Source: Thermoleophilales bacterium
GTDB taxonomy: Bacteria; Actinomycetota; Thermoleophilia; Solirubrobacterales; 70-9
DNA length: 64,000 bases
Reading direction: 5' to 3'
Assembly (NCBI GenBank): GCA_020636895.1
Contig: JACJWZ010000001.1
Span: 930,001 to 994,000 of the forward strand
The position numbers were made by a program, and so were the translations under genes. The notes under the pieces are model-generated. The model worked only from the letters and a program-made list of their open reading frames with translations, searched no databases and was not told the origin of the DNA. Shown here in pieces: positions 22,300 to 33,372 of this stretch. Position 1 is the first letter of the stretch, and each line of letters opens with the position of its first letter.

Positions 22300-23264
22300 G
22301 GCATCTGCTGTCCATCGAGGACCTCGACCGGGCCGGCATCGAGCGCATCTGCGAGCGGGCGCGCAGCTTCGCCGACGTGGCCAGGCGCGACATCAAGAAG
22401 GTGCCGACGCTCCGCGGGCGCACGGTCGTCAATCTCTTCTACGAATCGAGCACGCGGACCAGCTCGTCCTTCGAGCTGGCCGCCAAGCGCCTCTCCGCCG
22501 ATCTCGTCTCGATCAAGTCGGCCGGCTCCTCGGTGGACAAGGGCGAGTCGCTGCAGGACACGGTGGCAACGCTCACCGCCCTCGGCCCCGACGCCATCGT
22601 GATCCGCGCCCCGCATGCCGGTGCGGCGCAGCTGATCACCGGGTGGACCGACGCGGCTGTCATCAACGCCGGCGACGGCAAGCACGAGCACCCGACCCAG
22701 GCGCTGCTCGACGTCCACACGCTGCTCGAGCACCTGGGCCGGCTCGACGGCAAGCGGATCTGGATCGTCGGCGACGTCCTGCACAGCCGCGTCGCCCGCT
22801 CCTGCATCCGCGCGTTCGGGCTGATGGGCGCCGAGGTGACCGTCGCGGGCCCGCCGACGCTGATCCCGCGTGGCATCGAGGAGCTCGGCTGCGCGGTCAG
22901 CTACACGCTCGACGACATCGGTGAGGCCGACGTCGTCTACGGGTTGCGGATGCAGCGGGAACGCATGAACGGCTCCTTCGTGCCCTCGCTGCGCGAGTAC
23001 GCGATCCACTACCAGCTCAACTCGCGGCGGCTGAACCCGCGTCAGCTCGTCATGCATCCGGGTCCGGTCAATCGTGGGATCGAGATCTCCCCGGAGACGA
23101 TGGACGGCCCGTCATCGCTGATCACCTCCCAGGTCGCGAGCGGGCTCGTCGTCCGCATGGCGGTGCTCTACGAGGTGCTGGCCGGCGGCGAGCGTCCCCG
23201 CAGTGGACGCGGCGACGCCTCCTCGGGGGCGACGTCGCCGGCATCGATCGGAGAGCCGGCGTGA
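22296..23264 (+). CDS. pyrB: Aspartate carbamoyltransferase catalytic subunit
   Basis: 322 residues. Condenses carbamoyl phosphate with aspartate to N-carbamoyl-aspartate, the first committed step of pyrimidine synthesis. The carbamoyl-phosphate loop is ESSTRTSSSFELAAKRL near 50-66, followed by SVDKGESLQDT, HPTQALLD near 135, and the Asp-binding LRMQRERM region. MHPGPVNRGIEI closes the active site. No pyrI regulatory subunit gene is present, as expected outside enterobacteria. About 20 extra Gly/Ser/Ala residues form the tail. It is translationally coupled to pyrR in front and to pyrC behind (GTGA). Confidence 0.96.
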   Translation: MRHLLSIEDLDRAGIERICERARSFADVARRDIKKVPTLRGRTVVNLFYESSTRTSSSFELAAKRLSADLVSIKSAGSSVDKGESLQDTVATLTALGPDAIVIRAPHAGAAQLITGWTDAAVINAGDGKHEHPTQALLDVHTLLEHLGRLDGKRIWIVGDVLHSRVARSCIRAFGLMGAEVTVAGPPTLIPRGIEELGCAVSYTLDDIGEADVVYGLRMQRERMNGSFVPSLREYAIHYQLNSRRLNPRQLVMHPGPVNRGIEISPETMDGPSSLITSQVASGLVVRMAVLYEVLAGGERPRSGRGDASSGATSPASIGEPA

Positions 23265-24619
23265 GCGAGCCCGTCACCAGCCTCGATTGGCGGGGCGCGG
23301 GCGACGGCGGGCCCGGTGATCTCGTGGTCCGCGGCGCCGTCGCGCTCGATCCGCGGGCCGGCCTCGAGCGTGAGTGCGACATCGTCATTCGCGACGGCCG
23401 GATCGCAGCAATCGCCGAGGCCGGCGCCGGAGAGGAGCCGGAGGGTGCCGAGGTGATCGACGCGGCCGGGATGCACGCGCTGCCCGCCTTCTTCGACCCC
23501 CACGTCCACCTCCGCACCCCCGGGCAGGAGTACAAGGAGGACATCGAGACCGGAACCCGCTCGGCGGCGGCGGGGGGCTACTGCGGCATCGTCGCGATGG
23601 CCAACACCGATCCGGTCGTCGATGAGCCGGAGACGGTTCGGGCACTGCGGGAGCGGGCGCAGACCGAGGCGGTCGTTCCCACCGGGTTCGTCGGCACGGT
23701 CACCAAGGGGATGCGGGGCGAGGAGCTGACCGAGATGGCGGAGCTGCGTGAGGCGGGAGCAGTCGGGTTCTCCGACGACGGCCTGCCGATCCGCTCAGCC
23801 GGGGTGATGCAGCGCGCGCTCCAATACCAGCACCTCGTCGGCGGCACGATCCTCCTGCACGAGGAGGATCCCGAGCTCACCCGCGACGGGGTCATGGGGG
23901 AGGGGGCGGTGTCCGCCGCGCTCGGATTGGCGGGCGTGCCCTCGATCTCGGAGTCGACGATGATCGCTCGCGACGGGCTGCTCTGCCTGTACGAGGACGC
24001 CACCGCGCACGTCCAGCATCTCTCCGCGCGCGAGTCGGTCGATGCGGTGGCGGCGGCGAAGGCGGTCGGCGCGAGGCTGACGGCTGAGCTCACCCCGCAC
24101 CACCTGACGCTCACCGACGAGGCGGTGCGGAGCCTCGACGCCAACTTCAAGATGAACCCGCCGCTGCGGACCGAGGCCGACCGCCTGGCCCTGATCGAAG
24201 CGTTGCGCAGCGGCGTCGTCGACTGCATCGGCACCGATCACGCCCCGCACGCGATCAACGAGAAGAACGTCCCCTTCGAGGAGGCGAACATGGGCGTGAT
24301 CGGGCTCGAGACCGCCTTCCCGGTCCTCTACACGGAGCTCGTCGAGCCGGGCGTGATCGACCTCGGGCTGCTCGTCGAGCGGATGGGCGCCGGGGCGGAG
24401 CTGTTCGACCTCGACCCGTCGACCATCGCCGTCGACGCCGAAGCCAACATCGCGCTGGTCGATCTCGACGCCGAATGGGAGGCCGGCGCCGACGGCTGGG
24501 AGAGCCGCTCCTCCAACTCGTGCTTCAACGGGCGCGCGATGCGCTCGCGGATCCTGATGACGATCATCGGCGGCGCCGTCGCGTTCAGGCGCCGCCGCTT
24601 CGCGGTGCGGGCGGCCTGA
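23261..24619 (+). CDS. pyrC: Dihydroorotase
   Basis: 452 residues from GTG 23261, overlapping the pyrB stop. Class I dihydroorotase of the amidohydrolase superfamily, closing carbamoyl-aspartate to dihydroorotate. Metal ligands and signatures: FFDPHVHLRTPGQEYKED near 80-97, the carbamylated-lysine region (VGTVTKG), ILLHEEDPEL, LTPHHLTLTD, and GTDHAPHAINEK with the catalytic Asp. It is the last gene of the first pyr operon. The C-terminus ends in an Arg-rich segment. The TGA is followed by the promoter/leader of the second pyr operon after about 20 bases. Confidence 0.95.
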   Translation: MSEPVTSLDWRGAGDGGPGDLVVRGAVALDPRAGLERECDIVIRDGRIAAIAEAGAGEEPEGAEVIDAAGMHALPAFFDPHVHLRTPGQEYKEDIETGTRSAAAGGYCGIVAMANTDPVVDEPETVRALRERAQTEAVVPTGFVGTVTKGMRGEELTEMAELREAGAVGFSDDGLPIRSAGVMQRALQYQHLVGGTILLHEEDPELTRDGVMGEGAVSAALGLAGVPSISESTMIARDGLLCLYEDATAHVQHLSARESVDAVAAAKAVGARLTAELTPHHLTLTDEAVRSLDANFKMNPPLRTEADRLALIEALRSGVVDCIGTDHAPHAINEKNVPFEEANMGVIGLETAFPVLYTELVEPGVIDLGLLVERMGAGAELFDLDPSTIAVDAEANIALVDLDAEWEAGADGWESRSSNSCFNGRAMRSRILMTIIGGAVAFRRRRFAVRAA

Positions 24620-24642
24620 TCGGGTGTCGCCGTCGCCGTTGC

Positions 24643-24648
24643 TAGCCT
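24643..24648 (+). promoter_or_regulatory. Putative -10 box of the second pyr operon
   Basis: TAGCCT inside GCTAGCCTCG, identical to the block upstream of pyrR and placed at the same distance before the PyrR element. The shared block is the main evidence; the -35 is not clear. Confidence 0.45.
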
Positions 24649-24664
24649 CGCCCCGCACCACGCC

Positions 24665-24705
24665 GGTTCCTTTAACCGTGGTCCCGCGAGGCCAGGAAGG
24701 GGCGA
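24665..24705 (+). promoter_or_regulatory. PyrR-type RNA-binding element, car/pyrD operon leader
   Basis: GGTTCCTTTAACC, core GTCCCGCGAGGC (24681-24692, identical to the pyrR copy) and GGAAGGGGCGAG. As in the first copy, the purine-rich 3' side supplies the ribosome-binding site for the TTG start at 24710. The duplicate element shows that the hydrolase-carA-GNAT-carB-pyrK-pyrD operon is under the same control. Confidence 0.82.
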
Positions 24706-24709
24706 GAAG

Positions 24710-25264
24710 TTGAGTTCCAAGCTGCTGGACAGAGAACGCACTGCGCTCGTCGTCGTCGACGTTCAGGAGGGCTTCCGCAAGGCGATCCCCGGCTTCGACG
24801 GGATCGCCGCCGCGACCGCGACCCTGGTCCGCGGCGCCGCCGCGATCGGGGTGCCGATCCGCGTCACCGAGCAGTACCCGAAGGGGCTTGGGAGCACCGT
24901 CCCCGAGGTGGCCGATCACCTGCCCGATGGCGTCGAGCGTCTGCCCAAGACCGTCTTCTCCGCGGCGGCGGCCGAGGGATTCGACCTCGGCGGCCGCTCG
25001 CAGGCCATCGTCTGCGGCATCGAGACCCACGTCTGCGTCAACCAGACGGTGCTCGACCTCCTCGACCGCGGCGTCGACGTGCAGGTCGTGAGCGACGCAG
25101 TCGGCTCCCGCAGCGACGCCAACCGCGAGCTTGGGCTCAACAAGGCGGAGATGGCGGGTGCGACGCTCACCTCGGTCGAGACGGCGCTCTTCGAGCTGCT
25201 CGGCGCCGCCGGGAGCGACGAGTTCAAGACCGTGCAGCGGCTCGTCCTGGAGCTCGCACCGTGA
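24710..25264 (+). CDS. Isochorismatase-like cysteine hydrolase at the head of the car/pyr operon
   Basis: 184 residues from TTG 24710. Isochorismatase-fold hydrolase with the full putative triad: D17 in VVVDVQEGF, K80 in LPKTVFS, C109 in GIETHVCVNQT. The fold includes nicotinamidase, N-carbamoyl-amidohydrolases and isochorismatase, and resembles ISOC1/ISOC2-type proteins here. The substrate is not known. First position in an operon with its own PyrR element and GTGA overlap with carA suggest a job linked to pyrimidine or carbamoyl metabolism, such as removing a carbamoylated or amide by-product; that is inference. Confidence 0.85.
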   Translation: MSSKLLDRERTALVVVDVQEGFRKAIPGFDGIAAATATLVRGAAAIGVPIRVTEQYPKGLGSTVPEVADHLPDGVERLPKTVFSAAAAEGFDLGGRSQAIVCGIETHVCVNQTVLDLLDRGVDVQVVSDAVGSRSDANRELGLNKAEMAGATLTSVETALFELLGAAGSDEFKTVQRLVLELAP

Positions 25265-26388
25265 ACGGGATGGCCGCCGAACCCGGATACGTCCTGCTCG
25301 AGGACGGCTCGCGGCTCGACGGCGAGCTCTGCGCCGCGACGGAGCCGGTCACCGGGGAGGTCGTGTTCAACACGGCGATGACCGGCTACCAGGAGTCGGT
25401 CACCGACCCCTCTTACGCGGGCCAGATCATCACCTTCACCTACCCGCTGATCGGCAACTACGGCGTCAGCGCCGAAGCGATGGAGTCCGACCGCGTGCAT
25501 GCCCGCGCCGTGATCATGCGCGACGCCAAGAACGGCGAGGACGCCCCCACCTCCGAGCGCGGCTGGCTCGACTGGCTCGCCGACTGCGGCGTCACCGCGA
25601 TCAGCGGCATCGACACGCGAGCCATCGTGCGCCACATCCGCGACGCCGGCGCCATGCGCGGGGGCATCTTCCCGGCGTCCATGGACGAGGCGGAGGCGAT
25701 GGGCCGCGTCGAGGCCGAGCCGCGGATGGCCGGCGCCGACCTGGCGAGCACGGTCACGCCGCCGGAGCCCGTGATCCTCGACGGTCCCGGCCCGCACATC
25801 GTCGGCCTCGACACCGGGATCAAGCTCTCGATCGTCCGCCAGCTCCGCGAGCGCGGCTGCCGGGTGACGCTGCTGCCCTGCGGAAGCGGGCCGGAGGAGG
25901 TGCTCGCGCTCGATCCCGACCTCGTGTTCCTCGCCAACGGGCCCGGCGATCCGGCCGCGCTCGACCACGTCGTCGGAACCGTCCGCGAGCTCGTCGGCAA
26001 GAAGCCGGTCTTCGGCATCTGCCTCGGCCACCAGCTGCTCTGCCGAGCCGTCGGGCTCGAGACGTTCAAGCTGCCGTTCGGCCATCGCGGCGCCAACCAC
26101 CCGGTCAAGGATCTGGCGACCGGGAAGATCGAGATCACCTCCCAGAACCACGGCTTCGCTGTCGTCGGGCCCGGCGGCGAGCAGCGCATGGAATCCGACG
26201 AGCCGGTGCGCTGGGAGACCGACTTCGGCACCGCCGAGCTCTCGCACCTGAACCTCTACGACCGCACCGTCGAGGGGCTGCGCCTGCTCGACGTCCCCGG
26301 CGGCACCGTTCAGTACCACCCCGAGGCGGGACCGGGGCCGCACGATGCGCGCTACCTGTTCGACCGCTTCCTGGAGCTGGCGCGATGA
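25261..26388 (+). CDS. carA: Carbamoyl-phosphate synthase small (glutamine amidotransferase) subunit
   Basis: 375 residues from GTG 25261, coupled to the hydrolase stop. Hydrolyses glutamine and channels ammonia to CarB. The N-terminal domain is typical (VFNTAMTGYQE, PLIGNYG), and the class I amidotransferase domain has the nucleophile in GICLGHQLL, then SQNHGFAV and the His/Glu pair in YHPEAGPGPHD. LANGPGDP forms the oxyanion strand. The last codons overlap the GNAT gene, so the usual carA-carB junction is interrupted. Confidence 0.96.
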   Translation: MNGMAAEPGYVLLEDGSRLDGELCAATEPVTGEVVFNTAMTGYQESVTDPSYAGQIITFTYPLIGNYGVSAEAMESDRVHARAVIMRDAKNGEDAPTSERGWLDWLADCGVTAISGIDTRAIVRHIRDAGAMRGGIFPASMDEAEAMGRVEAEPRMAGADLASTVTPPEPVILDGPGPHIVGLDTGIKLSIVRQLRERGCRVTLLPCGSGPEEVLALDPDLVFLANGPGDPAALDHVVGTVRELVGKKPVFGICLGHQLLCRAVGLETFKLPFGHRGANHPVKDLATGKIEITSQNHGFAVVGPGGEQRMESDEPVRWETDFGTAELSHLNLYDRTVEGLRLLDVPGGTVQYHPEAGPGPHDARYLFDRFLELAR

Positions 26389-26991
26389 TCTGGCCGCCGC
26401 CGAGCCGCTCGCTGGAAGGCTTGATCGTGGTCCTCGAACCGATCCGCGAGGATCATCGCGAGGGGCTGTTCGCGGCCTCCCTCGACCCGGAGACCTGGAC
26501 CTGGATCGATCGCCGTGTGCCCGGGGACAGGGGCGAGTTCGATGCCTGGTTCGACCACAAGCTCACGGCCTCGGCGGCCGGGACCGAGTGGTGCTTCGTG
26601 ACCACGAGGGCGGCTGACGGAGACCCGGTCGGTTCCTCGTCCTTCCTGGCGATCCGCCCCGAGCACGGCGGGCTCGAGATCGGTTGGACGTGGCTGCACC
26701 CCTCGGCGTGGCGCACCGGCGCCAACCGCGAGGCGAAGCTGCTGATGCTCGCCGAGGCTTTCGACGATCTCGGCGCGATGCGCGTCGAGTTCAAGACCGA
26801 CGCCCGAAACGAGCGCTCCCGGGCGGCGCTCGAGGCGCTTCCCGCCACCTTCGAGGGCATCTTCCGCAAGCACATGCTGATGCCGGTCGCGGGCGTGCGC
26901 GACTCCGCCTACTTCTCGATCGTCGACGACGAATGGCCCGCGGTCAGGGCGCGGCTGGAAGCCTCGCTCGCGGATGTCGGCGGTGGTGGCG

Positions 26992-26999
<8 letters not shown>
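26385..26999 (+). CDS. GNAT family N-acetyltransferase inserted between carA and carB
   Basis: 204 residues from ATG 26385, overlapping the carA stop by ATGA; the carB start lies inside its last codons. RimJ/RimL-like GNAT pattern: [15 protein letters not shown] at the start, a [20 protein letters not shown] strand pair, the acetyl-CoA loop region [36 protein letters not shown], and [17 protein letters not shown] near the end. Such enzymes acetylate protein N-termini or small amines; the substrate is unknown. Its place inside the coupled operon means it is co-translated with CPSase, and any effect on CPSase is speculation. Confidence 0.88.
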
Positions 27000-30105
<3,106 letters not shown>

Positions 30106-30108
30106 GGC

Positions 30109-30993
30109 TTGGCTGCCTCCGCCCAGGGCGAGACCGGCGCCGACGGGCGCGTGCTCGCCCCGCTCGGTCGCCGCCGCTCGGCCGTCGTCGCCAACTCCCC
30201 CAGCGGCGGCTACACGCTGCTGACCGCCCTCGACCCCGATGGCCCGCTGCCGAAGGCGGGGCAGTTCTACATGCTGGCGGCCGAGCACGGCTGGGGCGGA
30301 GGGGGCGGGAGGCCGTTCCTGCCCCGCGCCTTCTCCGTCGCCGACGCCACGGCCGGGGAGACGGGCGTTCGGCTCACCTTCGTGCTCGAGGACGTCGGTC
30401 CGGGGACGCATGAGCTCGCCGGTCTGGCCGAGGGCGACGGCCTCCTGCTCACCGGGCCCCTGGGGCGTCCGTTCTCACCGCCACGCGACGTCAACCCCGG
30501 CGCGGCGGGCGCGATCCTCGTCGGCGGCGGCATCGGCCTCGCGCCGCTGGCGCTGCTGCGCCGCGACCTCGCCGCGCGCGGCTTCCCCGAGCGTTCCCTG
30601 CTCGGCTTCCGCGACGAGGCACACTCCGGCGGGCTCGAGCTGTTCCGCTGCTCGGAGCTGCGGCTCGCGAGCGAGGACGGTCACGCCGGCCACCGCGGCT
30701 ACGTCACCGACCTGCTTGCGGTCATGCTCGAGGGCGACGACGCGGCCGCCACAGCGGTCGTCTACGCGTGTGGACCGCCGGCGATGTTGGAGGCCGTACG
30801 GGCGCTCTGCGAGGAGTGCGGCGTGGCCGCCGAGCTCGCGTTGGAGTCGCCGATGGCCTGCGGCTACGGGGCCTGCTTCGGCTGCGCGATGCCGTTGCGC
30901 GGTGGCGGGTACATGCGCCTCTGCGTCGACGGCCCGGTGGTCGATGCGGGTGCCATCGAGACGGCCCTGGTCGAGGGGGCCGGTCACCGATGA
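30109..30993 (+). CDS. pyrK: Dihydroorotate dehydrogenase electron-transfer subunit
   Basis: 294 residues from TTG 30109. FAD-binding region with LPRAFSVAD and GPLGRPF, then an NAD-binding domain (ILVGGGIGLAPLALLRRDL, VYACGPPAMLEAV), and the [2Fe-2S] cluster segment near the C-terminus, MACGYGACFGCAMP with a fourth Cys in RLCVDGPV. PyrK passes electrons from the FMN site of PyrD to NAD+, the hallmark of the class 1B enzyme. The stop overlaps the pyrD start (ATGA). A Gly-rich loop (HGWGGGGGRP) interrupts the flavin domain. Confidence 0.93.
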   Translation: MAASAQGETGADGRVLAPLGRRRSAVVANSPSGGYTLLTALDPDGPLPKAGQFYMLAAEHGWGGGGGRPFLPRAFSVADATAGETGVRLTFVLEDVGPGTHELAGLAEGDGLLLTGPLGRPFSPPRDVNPGAAGAILVGGGIGLAPLALLRRDLAARGFPERSLLGFRDEAHSGGLELFRCSELRLASEDGHAGHRGYVTDLLAVMLEGDDAAATAVVYACGPPAMLEAVRALCEECGVAAELALESPMACGYGACFGCAMPLRGGGYMRLCVDGPVVDAGAIETALVEGAGHR

Positions 30994-31886
30994 GCGCGGG
31001 CCCGACGAGCTTCTGCGGCATCGAGCTCGCGCACCCGATCATCAACGCGTCGGGGACCTTCGACGCTATCGCCGCCCGGCGCGCGTTCGGGGACGCCGTG
31101 GTGGAGCGCTTCCCGTTCAGCGCCTACGTCTCGAAGACCATCACCCCGGCGCCGCGAGCGGGCAACCCGCCCCCGAGGCTCTGGGAGGAGCCTGCGGCGA
31201 TGGTCAACTCGATCGGGCTGCCGAACAAGGGCGCGGAAGGCTTCCTCTCGACCGATCTCCCGGCACTGGCCGATCTCCCTGTGCCGCTGATCGTCTCGGT
31301 GATGGCGACGAGCGCCGAGGAGTTCAGCGGGCTCGTTGAGGCGGTCTCCGCGCGCGACGAGGTCGCCGCGATCGAGCTCAACGTCTCCTGCCCGAACGTG
31401 CACTCCGGCCTGATCGTGGGCGAGCAGCCGAGTGAGACCGAGGCGCTGCTCGAGGCGCTGCGCCCGCTGACGGCGAAGCCCCTGATCGTGAAGCTGACCC
31501 CCAACGTGGCGGCGCCGGCGTCGGTGGCGGCCGGAGCGGAGGCCGGGGGGGCGGACGCGGTGTCGCTCATCAACACGCTCAAGGCGCGCCCGATGTTCGC
31601 CGGGAAGCCGTGGCTCGGCGCCGGGAGCGGCGGTCTGTCCGGGCCGGCGGTCCGGGCGGTGGCGCTGCAGCAGGTCAGCGACGTCGCAGCGGCGGTGTCG
31701 ATTCCGATCGCCGGGATGGGCGGCGTCGAGAGCGGCTCGCATGCGCGCGACCTGCTCGACGTGGGCGCTGAGGTCGTCGCGGTGGGCACCGCCAGCTTCC
31801 GGGACCCGCTGGCCGCCGAGCGGATCCTCATCGAGCTTCGAGGGCTGGATCCCGTAGCAGCTTCGAGCGCAACTAGCGAACTCTGA
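30990..31886 (+). CDS. pyrD: Dihydroorotate dehydrogenase, class 1B catalytic subunit
   Basis: 298 residues from ATG 30990. TIM-barrel FMN enzyme oxidising dihydroorotate to orotate. Features: PIINASGTF at the start, SKTITPAPRAGNPPPRLWEE, NSIGLPNKG, the ELNVSCPNVHSG segment with the active-site Cys of class 1 enzymes, VKLTPNV, and the FMN phosphate region IAGMGGVESG and GTASFRDP. Pairing with pyrK supports class 1B (NAD+-linked). It is the last gene of the second pyr operon; pyrE and pyrF are not in the window. Confidence 0.95.
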   Translation: MSAGPTSFCGIELAHPIINASGTFDAIAARRAFGDAVVERFPFSAYVSKTITPAPRAGNPPPRLWEEPAAMVNSIGLPNKGAEGFLSTDLPALADLPVPLIVSVMATSAEEFSGLVEAVSARDEVAAIELNVSCPNVHSGLIVGEQPSETEALLEALRPLTAKPLIVKLTPNVAAPASVAAGAEAGGADAVSLINTLKARPMFAGKPWLGAGSGGLSGPAVRAVALQQVSDVAAAVSIPIAGMGGVESGSHARDLLDVGAEVVAVGTASFRDPLAAERILIELRGLDPVAASSATSEL

Positions 31887-31973
31887 GGCCACAAAATCCG
31901 CGATTCGGCCCGGAGGTCATCTCGACCTCGACCTGAGGTTGAGTCGAATCCGGCGAAAAAGGCGTAGTCAAGG

Positions 31974-32001
31974 CTTGCGGAGCGCCAACCCGTGTATATG
32001 A
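31974..32001 (+). promoter_or_regulatory. Candidate promoter of mihF
   Basis: TTGCGG and TATGAT are separated by 16 bases in the 130-base gap after pyrD, ending about 16 bases before ATG 32017. The leader would be very short. Upstream of it (31905-31965) is a partly self-complementary GACCTC/GAGGTTGAG stretch that may end the pyr transcript. Confidence 0.5.
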
Positions 32002-32016
32002 TCGCCGCGCCTTCCG

Positions 32017-32352
32017 ATGACGACCTCGACCGCCTCCACAGCCCCCGTGCCCGAGCGCTCTCACGACCAGCGGATGCGGGCCCTGGAGGCCGCAAACGAG
32101 ATCCGCACGCGCCGGGCGCAGCTGAAGAAGGACCTCAAGGCGGGCAAGGTGCAGATCGACAGGTTGCTGCTCGATCCGCCCGAGTACCTGAGCTCGGCGA
32201 AGGTCTTCGATCTCATGCTCGCCGTCCCCAAGTACGGCCGCGTAAAGGTGAACCGGGTGCTCAACCACTGCCGGATCTCGCCCTCGAAGACGATCGGCGG
32301 GCTCTCCGTGCGGCAGCGCTCCGAGCTCGTCGCCCACCTGCGCCGCAAGTAG
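32017..32352 (+). CDS. mihF: Actinobacterial integration host factor (mIHF family)
   Basis: 111 residues, basic and helical. The body LEAANEIRTRRAQLKKDLKAG, LLLDPPEYLSSAKVFDLMLAVPKYGRVKVNRVLNHCRISPSKTIGGLS matches the single-chain nucleoid protein of actinobacteria, unrelated to the HU-like IHF. It contains a helix-two-turn-helix DNA-binding region with the KVNRVL helix and compacts or bends DNA non-specifically. Position directly before gmk and rpoZ is the conserved actinobacterial order and supports the taxonomic guess. About 15 Thr/Ser/Pro-rich residues precede the folded part. Confidence 0.95.
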   Translation: MTTSTASTAPVPERSHDQRMRALEAANEIRTRRAQLKKDLKAGKVQIDRLLLDPPEYLSSAKVFDLMLAVPKYGRVKVNRVLNHCRISPSKTIGGLSVRQRSELVAHLRRK

Positions 32353-32506
32353 TCCCGGCGAGCGGAGGACCGCCGGGTCCGCGTCCTCGTCGGCTCACGA
32401 CCACATGGTCGCATCGCCTCCTGCGTCCTCGACTCGGCGGCCCTCCACCTCGCCTGGCCGGGCGACCCCGCCGGTATCCGCTCTTCCCGGTATCAATCCG
32501 GGCGTC

Positions 32507-33061
32507 TTGTCGTCCGTCTACGTCATCACCGGGCCCTCCGGCGTGGGGAAGGGAACGCTGATCCGGGCCCTGCGGGGCCAGATCCCGAATCTGGAGCTGT
32601 CGACGTCGGCGACGACGCGGGCACCGCGGGCCGGCGAGGAGCCGGGCGTCGATTACCACTTCCTCGACCCGGACGAGTTCGAGCGCCGCGTCGAGGCCGG
32701 CGACTTCCTCGAGCACGCGACCTACAGCGGCAACCGCTACGGGACGCTGCGCTCCGAGGTCGACGCGCGGCTCGCCCGCGACGTCCCGGTGGTGCTCGAG
32801 ATCGAGGTGCAGGGAGCCCGGCAGATCCGCGAGAGCATGCCCGAGGCGGTGCAGATCTTCATCGCGCCACCGAGCCCGGAAGCGCTGCGGGAGCGCCTGC
32901 ACGGGCGCGGCACCGACCACCCCGAGGTGATCGATTCGCGGCTCGGCGTGGCCGTCGAGGAGCTGGCTGCCCGCGGGGAGTTCCCGCACTCGATCGTCAA
33001 CGACGACGTCGACCGCGCCGCCGCGGAGCTGGCTGAGATCGTCCGCGACTGCGAGCGGTAG
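32507..33061 (+). CDS. gmk: Guanylate kinase
   Basis: 184 residues from TTG 32507. Phosphorylates GMP to GDP. P-loop ITGPSGVGKGTL at about 6-17, GMP-binding TSATTRAPRAGEEPGVDYHFL near 36-56, and the EHATYSGNRYGT stretch, then EIEVQGARQI. The frame is open to ATG 32405, but those 34 codons show much less G/C in third position than the rest and would encode a Ser/Pro-rich tail before the P-loop. I prefer TTG 32507, although no strong ribosome-binding site precedes either start. It lies between mihF and rpoZ. Confidence 0.93.
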   Translation: MSSVYVITGPSGVGKGTLIRALRGQIPNLELSTSATTRAPRAGEEPGVDYHFLDPDEFERRVEAGDFLEHATYSGNRYGTLRSEVDARLARDVPVVLEIEVQGARQIRESMPEAVQIFIAPPSPEALRERLHGRGTDHPEVIDSRLGVAVEELAARGEFPHSIVNDDVDRAAAELAEIVRDCER

Positions 33062-33085
33062 CTCGACCGCGGCCGCGCCGTTCCC

Positions 33086-33091
33086 TACACT
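33086..33091 (+). promoter_or_regulatory. Possible -10 box before rpoZ
   Basis: TACACT at 33086-33091, 11 bases before ATG 33102, with TCGACC 17 bases further upstream as a poor -35. This could be an internal promoter giving a nearly leaderless rpoZ transcript. Weak evidence only. Confidence 0.3.
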
Positions 33092-33101
33092 GCCGCGTCC
33101 T

Positions 33102-33332
33102 ATGGTCAAGCCCCGAGTGGACAAACTGATGGATCGGACCGACTCGCACTACGCCGCCGTGATCGTCGCGGCCAAGCGAGCTCGTCAGCTGAACAGCTAC
33201 TACCGCGCTCTCGGCGAGGGCACCTACGAGGAGCACACTCCGCCGATGGTCGAGGCCGACAGCGAGAACTACCTCACGATCGCGCTCGAGGAGACCGCTG
33301 CCGGCAAGATCAACTACGAGTACCGGCACTAG
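33102..33332 (+). CDS. rpoZ: RNA polymerase omega subunit
   Basis: 76 residues. DKLMDRTDSHYAAVIVAAKRARQLNSYYRAL is the conserved omega helix pair, with the AKRARQLN box, and LTIALEETAAGKINYEY is the usual C-terminal helix in actinobacteria. Omega wraps the beta' C-terminus and aids core assembly. It sits between gmk and coaBC in the conserved order, and its product is also a contact point for ppGpp in other phyla. Confidence 0.95.
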   Translation: MVKPRVDKLMDRTDSHYAAVIVAAKRARQLNSYYRALGEGTYEEHTPPMVEADSENYLTIALEETAAGKINYEYRH

Positions 33333-33372
33333 TCCGGGCCGGCCGTCCTGAGTCTCCGCGGGGAGGTTCTCG

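Noticed and set aside
32405..32506. Upstream ATG for gmk adding 34 residues.
   Set aside because: The third-position GC of these codons is clearly lower than in the gene body, the peptide is Ser/Pro-rich, and the P-loop fold begins at TTG 32507.
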